A stretch of DNA of 64,000 nt from Halopiger djelfimassiliensis (lineage in GTDB: Archaea; Halobacteriota; Halobacteria; Halobacteriales; Natrialbaceae): the NCBI RefSeq assembly GCF_000455365.1, contig NZ_HG315685.1, positions 25,006 to 89,005 of the forward strand. Direction: 5' to 3'. Each line of letters begins with the position of its first letter. The stretch's first letter is position 1. The translations under genes and the position numbers were made by a program. Of the stretch, positions 32,091-43,405 are shown in pieces. The notes beneath the pieces are model-generated. The model searched no databases. It saw nothing but the letters and a program-made list of their open reading frames with translations, and was not told the origin of the DNA.

Positions 32091-33287
32091 CTACTGCGTT
32101 CGGGGACGCGTCGTCGGCCCCGGGGGGACGCCGGCCCGCTCGAGCGCGGACCGGCGCTCGCCGTCGGTGAGGCGGTAGGGTTCGAGTTCGGTCCCGAGAT
32201 CGCCGAGGGAAGCGCGGCGGCGCTGGTGGCCCTCGAGAAACGCGGTGATTCGATCGATCGCGATCTCTTTCAACTCCCCGCTGAGCAGGTCCCCCGAACG
32301 GTACCGCTGGGCGATTCGCTCGAGGGTCGCGTCGTCGGGTTCGAAGAACACGCGCAGATACTGGAAGGGGACGTCGACGGTCGGATCACCGCCTCGGTCG
32401 CGGTGTTCCGCGAGGGTCGCCCGACCGCCGGTGTAGGCGTGGGTCCGGATCGTCTCGGCGACCGTCTCGGGGTCGGCAATGAGTTCGATCGACGGCGCGT
32501 CGTCGGACGAACTCATCTTGCCCGGCCCCTCGAGGCTCGGGAGGAAGCGTCCGAGCAGGGCACCCGGTTTTTCGACCGGAAGCGCGTCCTTCGCGGCGAT
32601 GTCACGACAGACCCGAACGTGTGGGTCCTGATCGACGGCGATCGGGACGAGGGTCGGCCGGCGGCCCGCAACCAGTTGCGGCAGGAGCAGGTGGGCCGCC
32701 TGCACGGCCGGATAGAACTGCAGCCCGACGGTCTCCTGCTCGCCGTAGACGGCCTCGACGGTGGCGGGTGTGAGATGCTTGGCGAGGCGAACCGCGATCG
32801 GATAGATCACGTCCGCGTCGGCGGTATCGACGACGATCCGCGTCCGCTCGGGATCGAAGCCGACCGCGAGTACGTCCCTGAGGTTCTCGCGGGTGTGTTC
32901 GCCGATCGATTCGAAGGACTGGGCTTTCGCGAGGAACTTCTCGTCGTCCGAGAGCGGTACGTAGACCGTCGCCCCCGTCGCCTCCTGAAACCGTTTCGCG
33001 AGGTAGAACGGCAGCACGTGCCCGAGATGCATCGGGCCGGACGGACCTCTCCCGGTGACGATCGCGTGCGGATCGCCGGCGTCGGCGGCCGCGAGATACC
33101 GGTCGACGTCCCGGCCCGCGTAGAACGTCCGCCGGCGGACCAGCGGGTGATCGGGGAAGCGAGCGACTTGCTCGTCGGTGAGCGGATCGGCTCCGAAGCG
33201 CTCGCACAGCTTTTCGTAGTCGATCTCTCCCCTAACGTCGTAGGGAGTGACTGTACTATCGGTGGTCAGATCGTCAGCTGTCGTCAT
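32091..33287 (-). CDS. trpS: Tryptophan--tRNA ligase
   Basis: A 398-residue class I synthetase of the archaeal/eukaryotic type. The HIGH-equivalent motif is GPMHLGHVLPFYL, and the KMSKS-equivalent is GKMSSSDDAPSI. A further family feature is VPIAVDQDPHVRVCRDIAAK. The N-terminal extension (GEIDYEKLCERFGADPLTDE) is also typical of archaeal TrpRS. It charges tRNA-Trp with tryptophan. ATG 33287 was chosen; the upstream continuation of the frame is Arg-rich noise. Confidence 0.95.
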   Translation of the reverse strand: MTTADDLTTDSTVTPYDVRGEIDYEKLCERFGADPLTDEQVARFPDHPLVRRRTFYAGRDVDRYLAAADAGDPHAIVTGRGPSGPMHLGHVLPFYLAKRFQEATGATVYVPLSDDEKFLAKAQSFESIGEHTRENLRDVLAVGFDPERTRIVVDTADADVIYPIAVRLAKHLTPATVEAVYGEQETVGLQFYPAVQAAHLLLPQLVAGRRPTLVPIAVDQDPHVRVCRDIAAKDALPVEKPGALLGRFLPSLEGPGKMSSSDDAPSIELIADPETVAETIRTHAYTGGRATLAEHRDRGGDPTVDVPFQYLRVFFEPDDATLERIAQRYRSGDLLSGELKEIAIDRITAFLEGHQRRRASLGDLGTELEPYRLTDGERRSALERAGVPPGPTTRPRTQ

Positions 33288-33638
33288 TCGTCTCGGGTAT
33301 CGACTGCAGCGGCTGGCACGCGGTTCGAGCGCGAGAACGAGCGCAGGGAGCCGCTGCCGCCGCAGCCGCCGGGTTAGGCCGCGTCGCCCGCAACGGCGGG
33401 ACTGTCCGCTCTCGAGGGGGTGGGCCAGCGCCACTCGAGACCGGACGCCATTACGACGGCGTTCGACCGCGAGGCAGTTGAGACTTTCGTTCGGCCGAGC
33501 AGCGATCGGAACGAGCTGGTTTCCGATGTATTGTGAACGTCTGTCTGTGTCGCTGCTCGTACCGGTCCGTTTCAGTATTTTCGTCCAATTATATGTATTC
33601 CAGTAGTCATATTAATACGCCGAGCGAGATCGCCGTGT
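33288..33638. other. Divergent promoter region between trpS and the nucleotidase-like gene
   Basis: A 351-bp spacer. A TATA-like ATATTAATA at 33609-33617 lies about 22 bp before ATG 33639 and should drive the nucleotidase gene. The half next to trpS is GC-rich with no clear element. No coding remnant is seen. Confidence 0.45.
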
Positions 33639-35318
33639 ATGCCATCGGACACGGCCGGCGAAATCGACAGGCGGCGACTCCTGTACGGCGTCGGTGCGGC
33701 GGGCACAGTCACACTGGCGGGATGTGCGTTCGACGACGCGGCGGACGACGAGGAACCGAGCGCGGGGCGTGATGCGGACGACCCGGGCGAAGCCGGTTCC
33801 GCCGAACCGGTAACCGTCCGTCTCCTCCACGACACGCACGTTCACGGTTCGATGGGCGATCCGGACGAACCCCTGAACGTCGCGAACTACTTCGGGTTGA
33901 TGGACGAGCAGGCAGCGGCCGCGCCCACGGACAACGCGCTCGTCGTCGGCAACGGCGACGACCTGCACACGTCCGTCGAATCGTCCGTTTTCGACGGCGC
34001 ACACATGGTCTCGCTGTTCAACGCGAGCCCGCTTGCCTACGATACGTTCGGCAACCACGAGTTCGACGACGGACCGGAGAGCCTCCGGGAGAACGTTGCC
34101 GACAGCGAGTTCACCTGGGTGAGCGCGAACGTTCGCGACGAACGAACCGGCGAGGTGTTCGCGGCCGCGGAGGGTGCCAAACGGTACGCGCTCGAGGAGA
34201 TCGATGGCAGACGGTTCGGGATCACCGGACTCGCGCCGGCGGATACCCCCGACGTCACCGCCGTCGGCGAACACGTCGCGGTGCGTGATCCCGAGAGCGC
34301 GGCCGCGGATGTCGTCGCCGACCTGCAAGAAGAGGGTGCGGACGTAATCGTCCTGCTATCGCATCTCGCCAGCCCCGTCACCGAGGCGCTGGTCGCGGCC
34401 GTCGACGGCATCGACGTCGCCGTCGGCGACCACGCCGCGAAGGTCTACGACGAACCCAAGGAGATCAACGACACCGTCGTCTCGGTCGTCGGCGACGAGT
34501 TCGAATACGTCGGCCGGTTGGATCTCACGGTCGGAAGCGACGGCGTCGTCGACTACTCGTTCGAACGGTACGACCTCGAAGCCGAGGTCGAGCGAGGCGC
34601 GGTCGAGCCCCACGACGCTGTCCGCGCGCGGTTCGAGGAGTACGAGCGCGACCTCGAGACCGAACTCGACGTGGTGATCGGCGAGACGACGGTGCCGCTC
34701 GAGACGCGGATCGAGACGGTCCGCAGCGAGGAGTCGAACGTCGGAAGCTGGCTGACCGACCTCATGCGCGCCGACGTCGATGCCGATATCGCGCTCCAGA
34801 ACGGCGGCGGCATCCGCAGCGACCGGCGTTACGAGGCCGGCGAGATCACCCGGCGAACGGTCGTCGATATCCTGCCGTTCCCGAACCGCTCCGTGAAACT
34901 CGACGTGACCGGCACAACCCTCCGTGCGGCGATCGAGCACGGCGTAAGCGCGGTCGAGGAGCGCCACGGCCGGTTCCCGCAGGTCAGCGGGATGTCGTAC
35001 GCCTACGATCCGGACGCACCCGCCGGCGACCGTCTCGAGGCGGTCACGGTCGCTGGCGAACCCCTCGCTGACGACGCCACGTACGAACTCGCCACGAACG
35101 ATTTCGTCGCGGACGGCGGCGACGGATACGGGATGCTCGCGGACGCCGACGTGCTCGCCCCTTCCGACGAGGGAACGCTGCTGTCGGCGCTTGCCATCGA
35201 GCGGATCCGGGAGGCCGAGGTCATCGCACCCGAAACGGAGGGGCGCATCGAGGCCGTCCGGGCCGACCGAGCGTCCGGCCGCATCACTCCCGTGACGGGT
35301 CCGGGTCCGGACTCGTGA
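33639..35318 (+). CDS. 5'-nucleotidase/UshA-like Tat lipoprotein
   Basis: A 559-residue exported enzyme. The N-terminus has a twin-arginine signal (IDRRRLLYGVGAAGTVTLAG) with Cys29 as the lipid-attachment residue. The metallophosphatase domain has LLHDTHVHGSM, NGDDLHTS, DTFGNHEFDDGP and VLLSHLAS. The C-terminal 5'-nucleotidase domain has ALQNGGGIRSDRRYEAGEI and ATNDFVADGGDGY. The first motif is HDTHVH in place of the usual HxNDxHG, and GDDL/GNHE replace the common GGD/GNHD, so metal binding may be altered. Substrate is probably nucleotides or other phosphoesters outside the cell. The 3' end overlaps RIO1 by 35 bp, tail to tail. Confidence 0.85.
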   Translation: MPSDTAGEIDRRRLLYGVGAAGTVTLAGCAFDDAADDEEPSAGRDADDPGEAGSAEPVTVRLLHDTHVHGSMGDPDEPLNVANYFGLMDEQAAAAPTDNALVVGNGDDLHTSVESSVFDGAHMVSLFNASPLAYDTFGNHEFDDGPESLRENVADSEFTWVSANVRDERTGEVFAAAEGAKRYALEEIDGRRFGITGLAPADTPDVTAVGEHVAVRDPESAAADVVADLQEEGADVIVLLSHLASPVTEALVAAVDGIDVAVGDHAAKVYDEPKEINDTVVSVVGDEFEYVGRLDLTVGSDGVVDYSFERYDLEAEVERGAVEPHDAVRARFEEYERDLETELDVVIGETTVPLETRIETVRSEESNVGSWLTDLMRADVDADIALQNGGGIRSDRRYEAGEITRRTVVDILPFPNRSVKLDVTGTTLRAAIEHGVSAVEERHGRFPQVSGMSYAYDPDAPAGDRLEAVTVAGEPLADDATYELATNDFVADGGDGYGMLADADVLAPSDEGTLLSALAIERIREAEVIAPETEGRIEAVRADRASGRITPVTGPGPDS

Positions 35319-36159
35319 CGAACTCGAGCAGTTCGTCTTCGTCGGTCTCGAGCCCCTGCCGGGAGAAGAAACTCGCGACGTTGTGACAGTCCCGTTCGAG
35401 GAAATCGCGGCTGTTGGGGTGGTGGACCGTCACGGCCTGCCCGAGGTCGATGAGCACGAGCTGTCCCTCGTCGAAGACGACGTTGTACTCGCTCAGGTCG
35501 CCGTGGACGATGCCGGCGGCGTAGAGCCGCCGCATGTACTCGCGCATGACCTCGTAGGCCGTCCGGGGGTTCTCGATGTGTACTTCGCCGAGGCGCTTCG
35601 CGCGCCCGTCCTCGTTGCCGATGTACTCCATCACCAGCACGTTGCGTTCGACGGCGATCGGCTCCGGAACCCGTACCCCGGCCCGTCTGGCCCGCCGGAG
35701 GTTCGCGAGTTCCTTTTTCGTCCAGGCGAGGACGACGTCTTTCTTCTTGCCACCCAGCCCCTCGAAGCGGGGGTCGCCCTCGAGGTAGTCGCGCATCTGC
35801 CGGAAGTTCGAGGCGTTGATCCGGTAGACCTTGACCGCGACCTCCCGGTCGTCGCCCAGCGCGTGGTAGACGTTCGCCTCCTTGCCCGTCGAGAGCGGGC
35901 CGCCGAAGGCCTCGACGTGGCCGTCCTGAACGAGCTTATAGAGCGCCGCGAAGGTCGCGTCGTCGAACACGGACTGCTCGACCTTGAACTGGTCGGCGTC
36001 CGTGATCCGCTCGCGAAACTGGTTGAACTTCCGGTCGCGCTTGCGGGCGATCCTGTCCGCCTCGGTGTCCGAGACGTCGATCTCTTCCCACTCGTCGCCC
36101 GGCGTGTCGGACTCCTCGAGGTCGACGAGTCCGTACTCCGTATCCGTTCCCTGTCCCAT
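35284..36159 (-). CDS. rio1: RIO1 serine/threonine protein kinase
   Basis: A 291-residue atypical kinase. Motifs are in order: GGPLSTGKEANVYHALG (RIO-type P-loop), VAVKVYRIN (catalytic-loop Lys), VLVMEYIGNEDGRAKRL (hinge), IVHGDLSEYNVVFD (catalytic Asp and Asn) and LVLIDLGQAVTVHHPNSRDF (metal-binding Asp). The STGKEA and HGDLSEYN forms identify RIO1, which acts in late maturation of the small ribosomal subunit. The N-terminal 45 residues are acidic. The 3' end overlaps the nucleotidase-like gene. Confidence 0.95.
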   Translation of the reverse strand: MGQGTDTEYGLVDLEESDTPGDEWEEIDVSDTEADRIARKRDRKFNQFRERITDADQFKVEQSVFDDATFAALYKLVQDGHVEAFGGPLSTGKEANVYHALGDDREVAVKVYRINASNFRQMRDYLEGDPRFEGLGGKKKDVVLAWTKKELANLRRARRAGVRVPEPIAVERNVLVMEYIGNEDGRAKRLGEVHIENPRTAYEVMREYMRRLYAAGIVHGDLSEYNVVFDEGQLVLIDLGQAVTVHHPNSRDFLERDCHNVASFFSRQGLETDEDELLEFVTSPDPDPSRE

Positions 36160-36249
36160 CTACCGGATCGTAGGGGTCGGGACGGGTAAAGTACTGGGTC
36201 GACTGCGACGGCGATCGGTAGTAAACAACTCTATTCCGAATGGTGGTGT

Positions 36250-36257
36250 TATTTATA
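36250..36257 (+). promoter_or_regulatory. TATA box of the nhaC gene
   Basis: TATTTATA lies about 33-40 bp before ATG 36290, predicting a leader of about 10 nt. The leader region AAGAAATGGTTAACC is AT-rich compared with the coding sequence. Confidence 0.55.
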
Positions 36258-36289
36258 CCCCCTATAGAAAGAAATGGTTAACCAATACC

Positions 36290-37756
36290 ATGGTGCTTGA
36301 GTTCACACCGAAGACATACGACGAGATCCCTGCGGACAAGCAGCCGTCACTGTTGGAAGCGCTCGTTCCGATTGTTGGGATGCTTCTGTTCCTCTCGGTC
36401 GGGATGATCTGGCTCGGGATGGACCCGCAGATCCCGCTGTTGTGGGGGATCGCCTTCGCCGGGCTGTTCGGCCGATACTATTTCGGCTACTCCTGGGAGG
36501 ACCTCTACGACGGGATCGGTCGCAGCATTCTCACGGGGCTCCAGGCCATCCTCATCCTGTTCGTCATCTACATGCTCATCGCGTCCTGGATCGACTCCGG
36601 GACGATCCCGACGCTGATGTACTACGGGTTGGAGTTCCTCTCGCCGCAGATATTCCTCCCGTTCACCGTCGTCCTCTCGGCGATCGTCGCCTTCGCGATC
36701 GGATCGTCCTGGACGACGGCCGGGACGCTCGGCGTTGCGATGATCGGGATCGGCTCCGGCCTGGGGATTCCGGAGGCGATGACGGCCGGTGCCGTCCTGT
36801 CAGGGGCCTACACCGGCGACAAGAACTCGCCCCTCTCGGATACCACGAACCTCGCCGCCGCGGTCACGAACACGGAGCTGATGGACCACATTCGGGCGAT
36901 GCGCCCCGGCACCCTGATCGCGTTTACGATCTCGCTGTTCCTGTTCGCCGTTCTAGGACTGAACGCGAGCGGAACGGTTCCCGTCGATCGGATCGCCGAG
37001 ATCCAGGGCGGACTCTCGAGCAGTTACGTCATCTCGCCGCTGACGTTCCTCCCGCTCGTCCTCACGTTCGCGCTCGCGTTCTACGGCTTCCCGGCGCTGC
37101 CGTCGCTCGGGGCCGGCATCTTCGCCGGCGCCGCGATCAGCACCACGGTGCAGGGTGTTGGCTTCGCCGCCGCGTGGAAAACGATCCACGCCGGGACCAG
37201 CCCCGAGACGGGCGTCGAACTGACGAACGAACTGCTTTCGAGCGGCGGCCTCGAAGGGTCCGTGTGGGTCGTTTCGATCGTCGTCGCCGCGCTGGCGTTG
37301 GGCGGCATCCTTCAGGAAACCGGCGTGCTGGCGGCGTTCGCGTACTACATCGGACGGGCTATCAGTAGCGTTGCGGGCTTGACGGCCGGAACGGCCGTGG
37401 GCACCGTCGCGATGAACTTCCTCGCGGCGGAACAGTACATGGCGATCGTCGTCCCCGGAATGACGCTGCAGAACCTCTACGACGAGTACGACCTCGAGAG
37501 TCGGAACCTCTCGCGGGCAGTCGAAGCCGCGGGGACGACGACGTCGGCGTTCGTTCCATGGGGGTCGGGCGGCGTCTTCATGGCCTCGGCACTCGGGGTG
37601 CCGGTGATCGAGTACGCCCCGTACTACTTCTTCGGGATCATCTCGCCGCTCGTGTTGATCCTGATGGGCGCGACCGGCTGGGGGATCTTCTACAAGGAGG
37701 AACCGGAACAGGACGCCCCGGAAGCAACGGCGGCGTCGACGTCCTCCGTGGACTGA
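36290..37756 (+). CDS. nhaC: NhaC-family Na+/H+ antiporter
   Basis: A 488-residue protein with about eleven hydrophobic helices. NhaC signatures are present: IASWIDSGTIPTLMYYGLEF, FAIGSSWTTAGTLGVAMIGI, GAVLSGAYTGDKNSPLSDTT and PWGSGGVFMASALGVP. The acidic pair in GDKNSPLSDTTN is conserved in the family. It exports Na+ against H+, or exchanges malate and lactate in some NhaC relatives. The short hydrophilic N-terminus (EFTPKTYDEIPADKQPSLLE) agrees with ATG 36290. The gene has its own promoter. Confidence 0.92.
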   Translation: MVLEFTPKTYDEIPADKQPSLLEALVPIVGMLLFLSVGMIWLGMDPQIPLLWGIAFAGLFGRYYFGYSWEDLYDGIGRSILTGLQAILILFVIYMLIASWIDSGTIPTLMYYGLEFLSPQIFLPFTVVLSAIVAFAIGSSWTTAGTLGVAMIGIGSGLGIPEAMTAGAVLSGAYTGDKNSPLSDTTNLAAAVTNTELMDHIRAMRPGTLIAFTISLFLFAVLGLNASGTVPVDRIAEIQGGLSSSYVISPLTFLPLVLTFALAFYGFPALPSLGAGIFAGAAISTTVQGVGFAAAWKTIHAGTSPETGVELTNELLSSGGLEGSVWVVSIVVAALALGGILQETGVLAAFAYYIGRAISSVAGLTAGTAVGTVAMNFLAAEQYMAIVVPGMTLQNLYDEYDLESRNLSRAVEAAGTTTSAFVPWGSGGVFMASALGVPVIEYAPYYFFGIISPLVLILMGATGWGIFYKEEPEQDAPEATAASTSSVD

Positions 37757-37926
37757 GACCGTTCGCCGAACCGCGACCGTCCTTTCGAAGCGACGTGAAA
37801 CTGTGCCTTCCGCCCCGTTCGCTTCCCGTCCGCTTTCCGTTGCCGCGCGGACTTTTTCCCGTTTCCAGCCGTACCGTGATCCATGACCGAACGGTACGAA
37901 CGACGGGCATGGTCGGAGGGGCGACG

Positions 37927-38307
37927 ATGACGGAATACGACGTGACCCTCGAATGGCCGGACGGCGGAACCGACGCTATCCCGGTCGACCCGCAGGAGAC
38001 GGTGCTCGAGGCGGCACAGCGGGCCGGCGTTCGGCTCCCGTACGACTGCCGGAAGGGAACCTGTATCACCTGCGTCGGCCGGCTGCTCGAGATCGAGAAC
38101 GGGGACACAGACGTCGGCGCGGACGGGACGGACCAGCCCCCCGACCCCGCCGACGCGTTCTCCTATCGGCGGTCGCCGGCGGCGCTGACCGACCGCGAAC
38201 GGGCGGACGGCTACGTCCTGCTCTGTATCGCATCCCCGCAAACCGACTGCCGTCTCGAGGTCGGGCCGCGGGTCCGGTCGGAAGTCGGCGACAGTCCATG
38301 GGCGTAA
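37927..38307 (+). CDS. Plant-type [2Fe-2S] ferredoxin, copy 1
   Basis: A 126-residue protein. Cluster ligands are DCRKGTCITC (C-x4-C-x2-C) and the fourth Cys in [10 protein letters not shown]. The N-terminus MTEYDVTLEWPDGG matches the paralogue at 39828, which fixes the start at 37927. Both proteins end with a TDCRL motif and Pro-Trp, so an extra conserved cysteine lies outside the cluster. It lacks the acidic helical insertion seen in classical Halobacterium ferredoxin. It lies 44 bp before the SBP56-like gene on the same strand and is likely in one operon with it. Confidence 0.9.
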   Translation: MTEYDVTLEWPDGGTDAIPVDPQETVLEAAQRAGVRLPYDCRKGTCITCVGRLLEIENGDTDVGADGTDQPPDPADAFSYRRSPAALTDRERADGYVLLCIASPQTDCRLEVGPRVRSEVGDSPWA

Positions 38308-38351
38308 CACCCCGCACAGACTTATCTACGCGTTCGTGGTCGGGACCACCC

Positions 38352-39770
38352 ATGAGTGATGCGAGTGCGGGCGGCGACGCGGGACCGGACCACGAGCAAA
38401 GCGATGCGGACTCGGCCCACGAACACCAGCACCACGAGGGACCCGGCTATGCGACGCCGCAGGCTGCGATCGAGGAAAGCGACCGGGAGCGCCTGGCCTA
38501 CGTGATGAGCCTCTATGTCGGGACGGACGTCGATGCACCCGATTTCGTGGCCGTCGTCGACCTCGATCCCGAGTCGGACACCTACTGCGAGATCGTCGAC
38601 CGGATCGAGATGCCCGAACGGGGCGACGAACTCCATCATTTCGGGTGGAACGCCTGCTCTTCGTCGTGTCACGTCGAGGGACTCGAGCGACGGCACCTGA
38701 TCGTCCCCGGCCAGCGTTCCTCGCGGCTCCACGTGATCGACGCGGCGGATCGGCGGAACCCGGAACTCGAGACTGTCATCGAACCCGATGAGGTCTTCGA
38801 GCACGACCTCTCGGCCCCACACACGGTCCACTGCGTGCCCGAGGGCAAGATCCTCATCAGCATGCTCGGGGACGCCGACGGCGACCTTCCCGGCGGGTTC
38901 CTCGAGTTGAACGACGACTTCGAGATCGAGGGCCGGTGGGAGCCGCCCGGCGAGATCGGGATGAACTACGACTACTGGTACCAGCCCCGACAGAACGTGA
39001 TGGTCTCGACCGAGTGGGCCGCGCCCAAGACCTACTACCCCGGATTCGATCTCGAGGACGTCGAAGAAGGGCGGTACGGTCACCGGCTTCACTTCTGGGA
39101 CTGGGAGGACGGCACCGTCGAGCAGACGATCGACCTCGGCGAGGAGGGGCTGATTCCGCTCGAGGTGCGGTTTCTGCACACCCCCGAGTCGACCCACGGG
39201 TTCGTCGGGGCCGCGCTGTCGTCGAACGTCTTCCATTTTTGGGACGACGGCGACGAGTACCGCGCCGAGAAGGTCGTCGACTTCGAGGACCGCGAGCACC
39301 CCGACTGGGAGATGCCCGTGCCGGCGCTGCCGACGGACATCCTGCTCTCGATGGACGACCGCTACCTGTTCGGCTCGAACTGGCTCCACGGCGAGGTCTG
39401 GATGTACGACGTCTCCGATCCCGCGAACCCGCGCCGGGCGGACTCGCTGTCGATCGGCGGTCACTTCGGCGAGATTCAGGAAGTGCAGGGACGGGAACTG
39501 GCCGCCGGCCCGCAGATGCTCCAGCTGTCGCTGGACGGCGAACGGCTCTACTGGACGACGTCGCTGTTCTCCTCGTGGGACGAGCAGTTCTACCCCGAGG
39601 AGGGCGAACGCGGATCGGTGATGCTGAAAGCCGACGTCGACCCCCGGAACGGCACGCTCGAGCTCGACGAGGAGTTCCTCGTCGACTGGGGCGCGTGTCC
39701 GGCGGGACCGGCCCGCGCCCACGAGATCCGCTGGCCCGACGGCGACTGTACGAGCGACGTCTGGCAGTGA
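38352..39770 (+). CDS. SBP56 selenium-binding / methanethiol oxidase family protein
   Basis: A 472-residue seven-bladed beta-propeller protein. Conserved points are ELHHFGWNACSSSCH (the His-His and CSS region near residues 98-112, corresponding to the metal and thiol region), LSAPHTVHCVPEG, NYDYWYQPRQNVMVSTEWAA, WLHGEVWMYDVSDP and HEIRWPDGDCTSDVW at the end. Bacterial and human members oxidise methanethiol to H2S, formaldehyde and H2O2 with a copper centre. The His-rich N-terminus (AHEHQHHEG) may bind metal. A ferredoxin gene stands on each side, which is unexpected for an oxidase that uses O2. Confidence 0.92.
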   Translation: MSDASAGGDAGPDHEQSDADSAHEHQHHEGPGYATPQAAIEESDRERLAYVMSLYVGTDVDAPDFVAVVDLDPESDTYCEIVDRIEMPERGDELHHFGWNACSSSCHVEGLERRHLIVPGQRSSRLHVIDAADRRNPELETVIEPDEVFEHDLSAPHTVHCVPEGKILISMLGDADGDLPGGFLELNDDFEIEGRWEPPGEIGMNYDYWYQPRQNVMVSTEWAAPKTYYPGFDLEDVEEGRYGHRLHFWDWEDGTVEQTIDLGEEGLIPLEVRFLHTPESTHGFVGAALSSNVFHFWDDGDEYRAEKVVDFEDREHPDWEMPVPALPTDILLSMDDRYLFGSNWLHGEVWMYDVSDPANPRRADSLSIGGHFGEIQEVQGRELAAGPQMLQLSLDGERLYWTTSLFSSWDEQFYPEEGERGSVMLKADVDPRNGTLELDEEFLVDWGACPAGPARAHEIRWPDGDCTSDVWQ

Positions 39771-39827
39771 CCGTCGACGGATGATCGGGCGGGGTATCCG
39801 ATTTCACGACGTCCCGGTCTCGGAGCG

Positions 39828-42345
<2,518 letters not shown>

Positions 42346-42380
42346 TCGCCTGTCGCTCCCGACGATCCGGTATCGACGGC

Positions 42381-42569
42381 TCAAGCGAGCCGGCTAGCGA
42401 CCGCGACAACGGCGATCGCGGCCGCGACGACGCCGATAACCGCGGGGGCGAGCCGGCCGTCGCCCCACTTCCAGCCGAGCACCCGAGTCCCGACGAGTGC
42501 GACGAGTGCAGCGGCTACTCCGATCGCGGTGAGCAGCGAGGACGAGTTGCGTCCGATGGAGAACGCCAT
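42381..42569 (-). CDS. Small two-helix membrane protein (62 aa)
   Basis: Two hydrophobic helices, SLLTAIGVAAALVALVGTRV and PAVIGVVAAAIAVVAVASRL, joined by LGWKWGDGRLA. Met in MAFSIGRN at 42569 was preferred to one five codons upstream. It is convergent with ligA. No family recognised; integral membrane location is clear. Confidence 0.6.
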   Translation of the reverse strand: MAFSIGRNSSSLLTAIGVAAALVALVGTRVLGWKWGDGRLAPAVIGVVAAAIAVVAVASRLA

Positions 42570-42646
42570 ACCCCACTGTAACATGCCAGGGAACTAAATA
42601 GTATCCGTCCTCGAGGCCGTCATCGCCGGCGTCGCTCAGTCTCCCG

Positions 42647-43240
42647 TCACCGGGTTTCCGCCCACTCTTCACGTGTGATGCTGTACCGGACGGAGTCGCG
42701 CGGCTCGCCGCCGATGACGATGCCGTTTCGGATCACCCCCTCTTTTCGTCCGCCGAACCGGTCGACGTAGCGCTCGATAGCTCGCCGGGAGTTCTCGTTC
42801 TCGGGATCGTGTGCCACCGCGACGACCTCGAGATCCAGCCGCTCGAACGCGAGCTCGAGCATGCGGCCGGCGCGCTCGCCCGAATAGCCGCGTCCCCAGA
42901 ACGGCTTTCGGAGCCAGACACCCAGCATCGCCAGCCGGCGGTCCCAGTCGGGATGCAGGCCCGCGAGGCCGGCCAGCTCCCCCGCACGATCGCCGTCTTT
43001 CGGTCGGACGACGTAGCTGGCCTCGTCGCCGTCGTCGAACGCCGCGCCGCAGGTCGAGACCCAGTCGAACGCGTCTTTCGGCTGCTCGTACGGGTCCCAG
43101 GTCACGTACTCCGTGACCTCGTCGATTCCGGGCGCGTCGGCGTGGGCGTGGTCGTACAGTTCGAACGGATCGAAGTCGTCGGGATGGAGGCGTTCGTACC
43201 GGAGCCGTTCGCTCTCCATCTCGGCGGGGAACAACGACAT
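42647..43240 (-). CDS. GNAT acetyltransferase, RimJ/RimL type
   Basis: A 197-residue protein. It opens ESERLRYERLHPDDFDPFEL as in RimJ/RimL-type N-acetyltransferases. The acetyl-CoA site is in GVWLRKPFWGRGYSGERAGR (the RGYS loop), then LDLEVVAVAHDPENENSRRA and YVDRFGGRKEG. Substrate may be a protein N-terminus or a small amine; not determinable. The next gene downstream on the strand is the small membrane protein. Confidence 0.82.
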   Translation of the reverse strand: MSLFPAEMESERLRYERLHPDDFDPFELYDHAHADAPGIDEVTEYVTWDPYEQPKDAFDWVSTCGAAFDDGDEASYVVRPKDGDRAGELAGLAGLHPDWDRRLAMLGVWLRKPFWGRGYSGERAGRMLELAFERLDLEVVAVAHDPENENSRRAIERYVDRFGGRKEGVIRNGIVIGGEPRDSVRYSITREEWAETR

Positions 43241-43405
43241 ATGCCGACCTTTCGCGGAACGCTAAAAAAGGTTCTCTCGGTGACAGAACGGTTGTCACGG
43301 ACGCGCCGCGGGCGGTTCTCGAGGCCGCCGATGCGACGTGGCCGGAGCGGGCGATAGTCGGAGCAAGGAAATCGGCGCCGATCGAGTCGGTACCGCGACC
43401 TGCTG

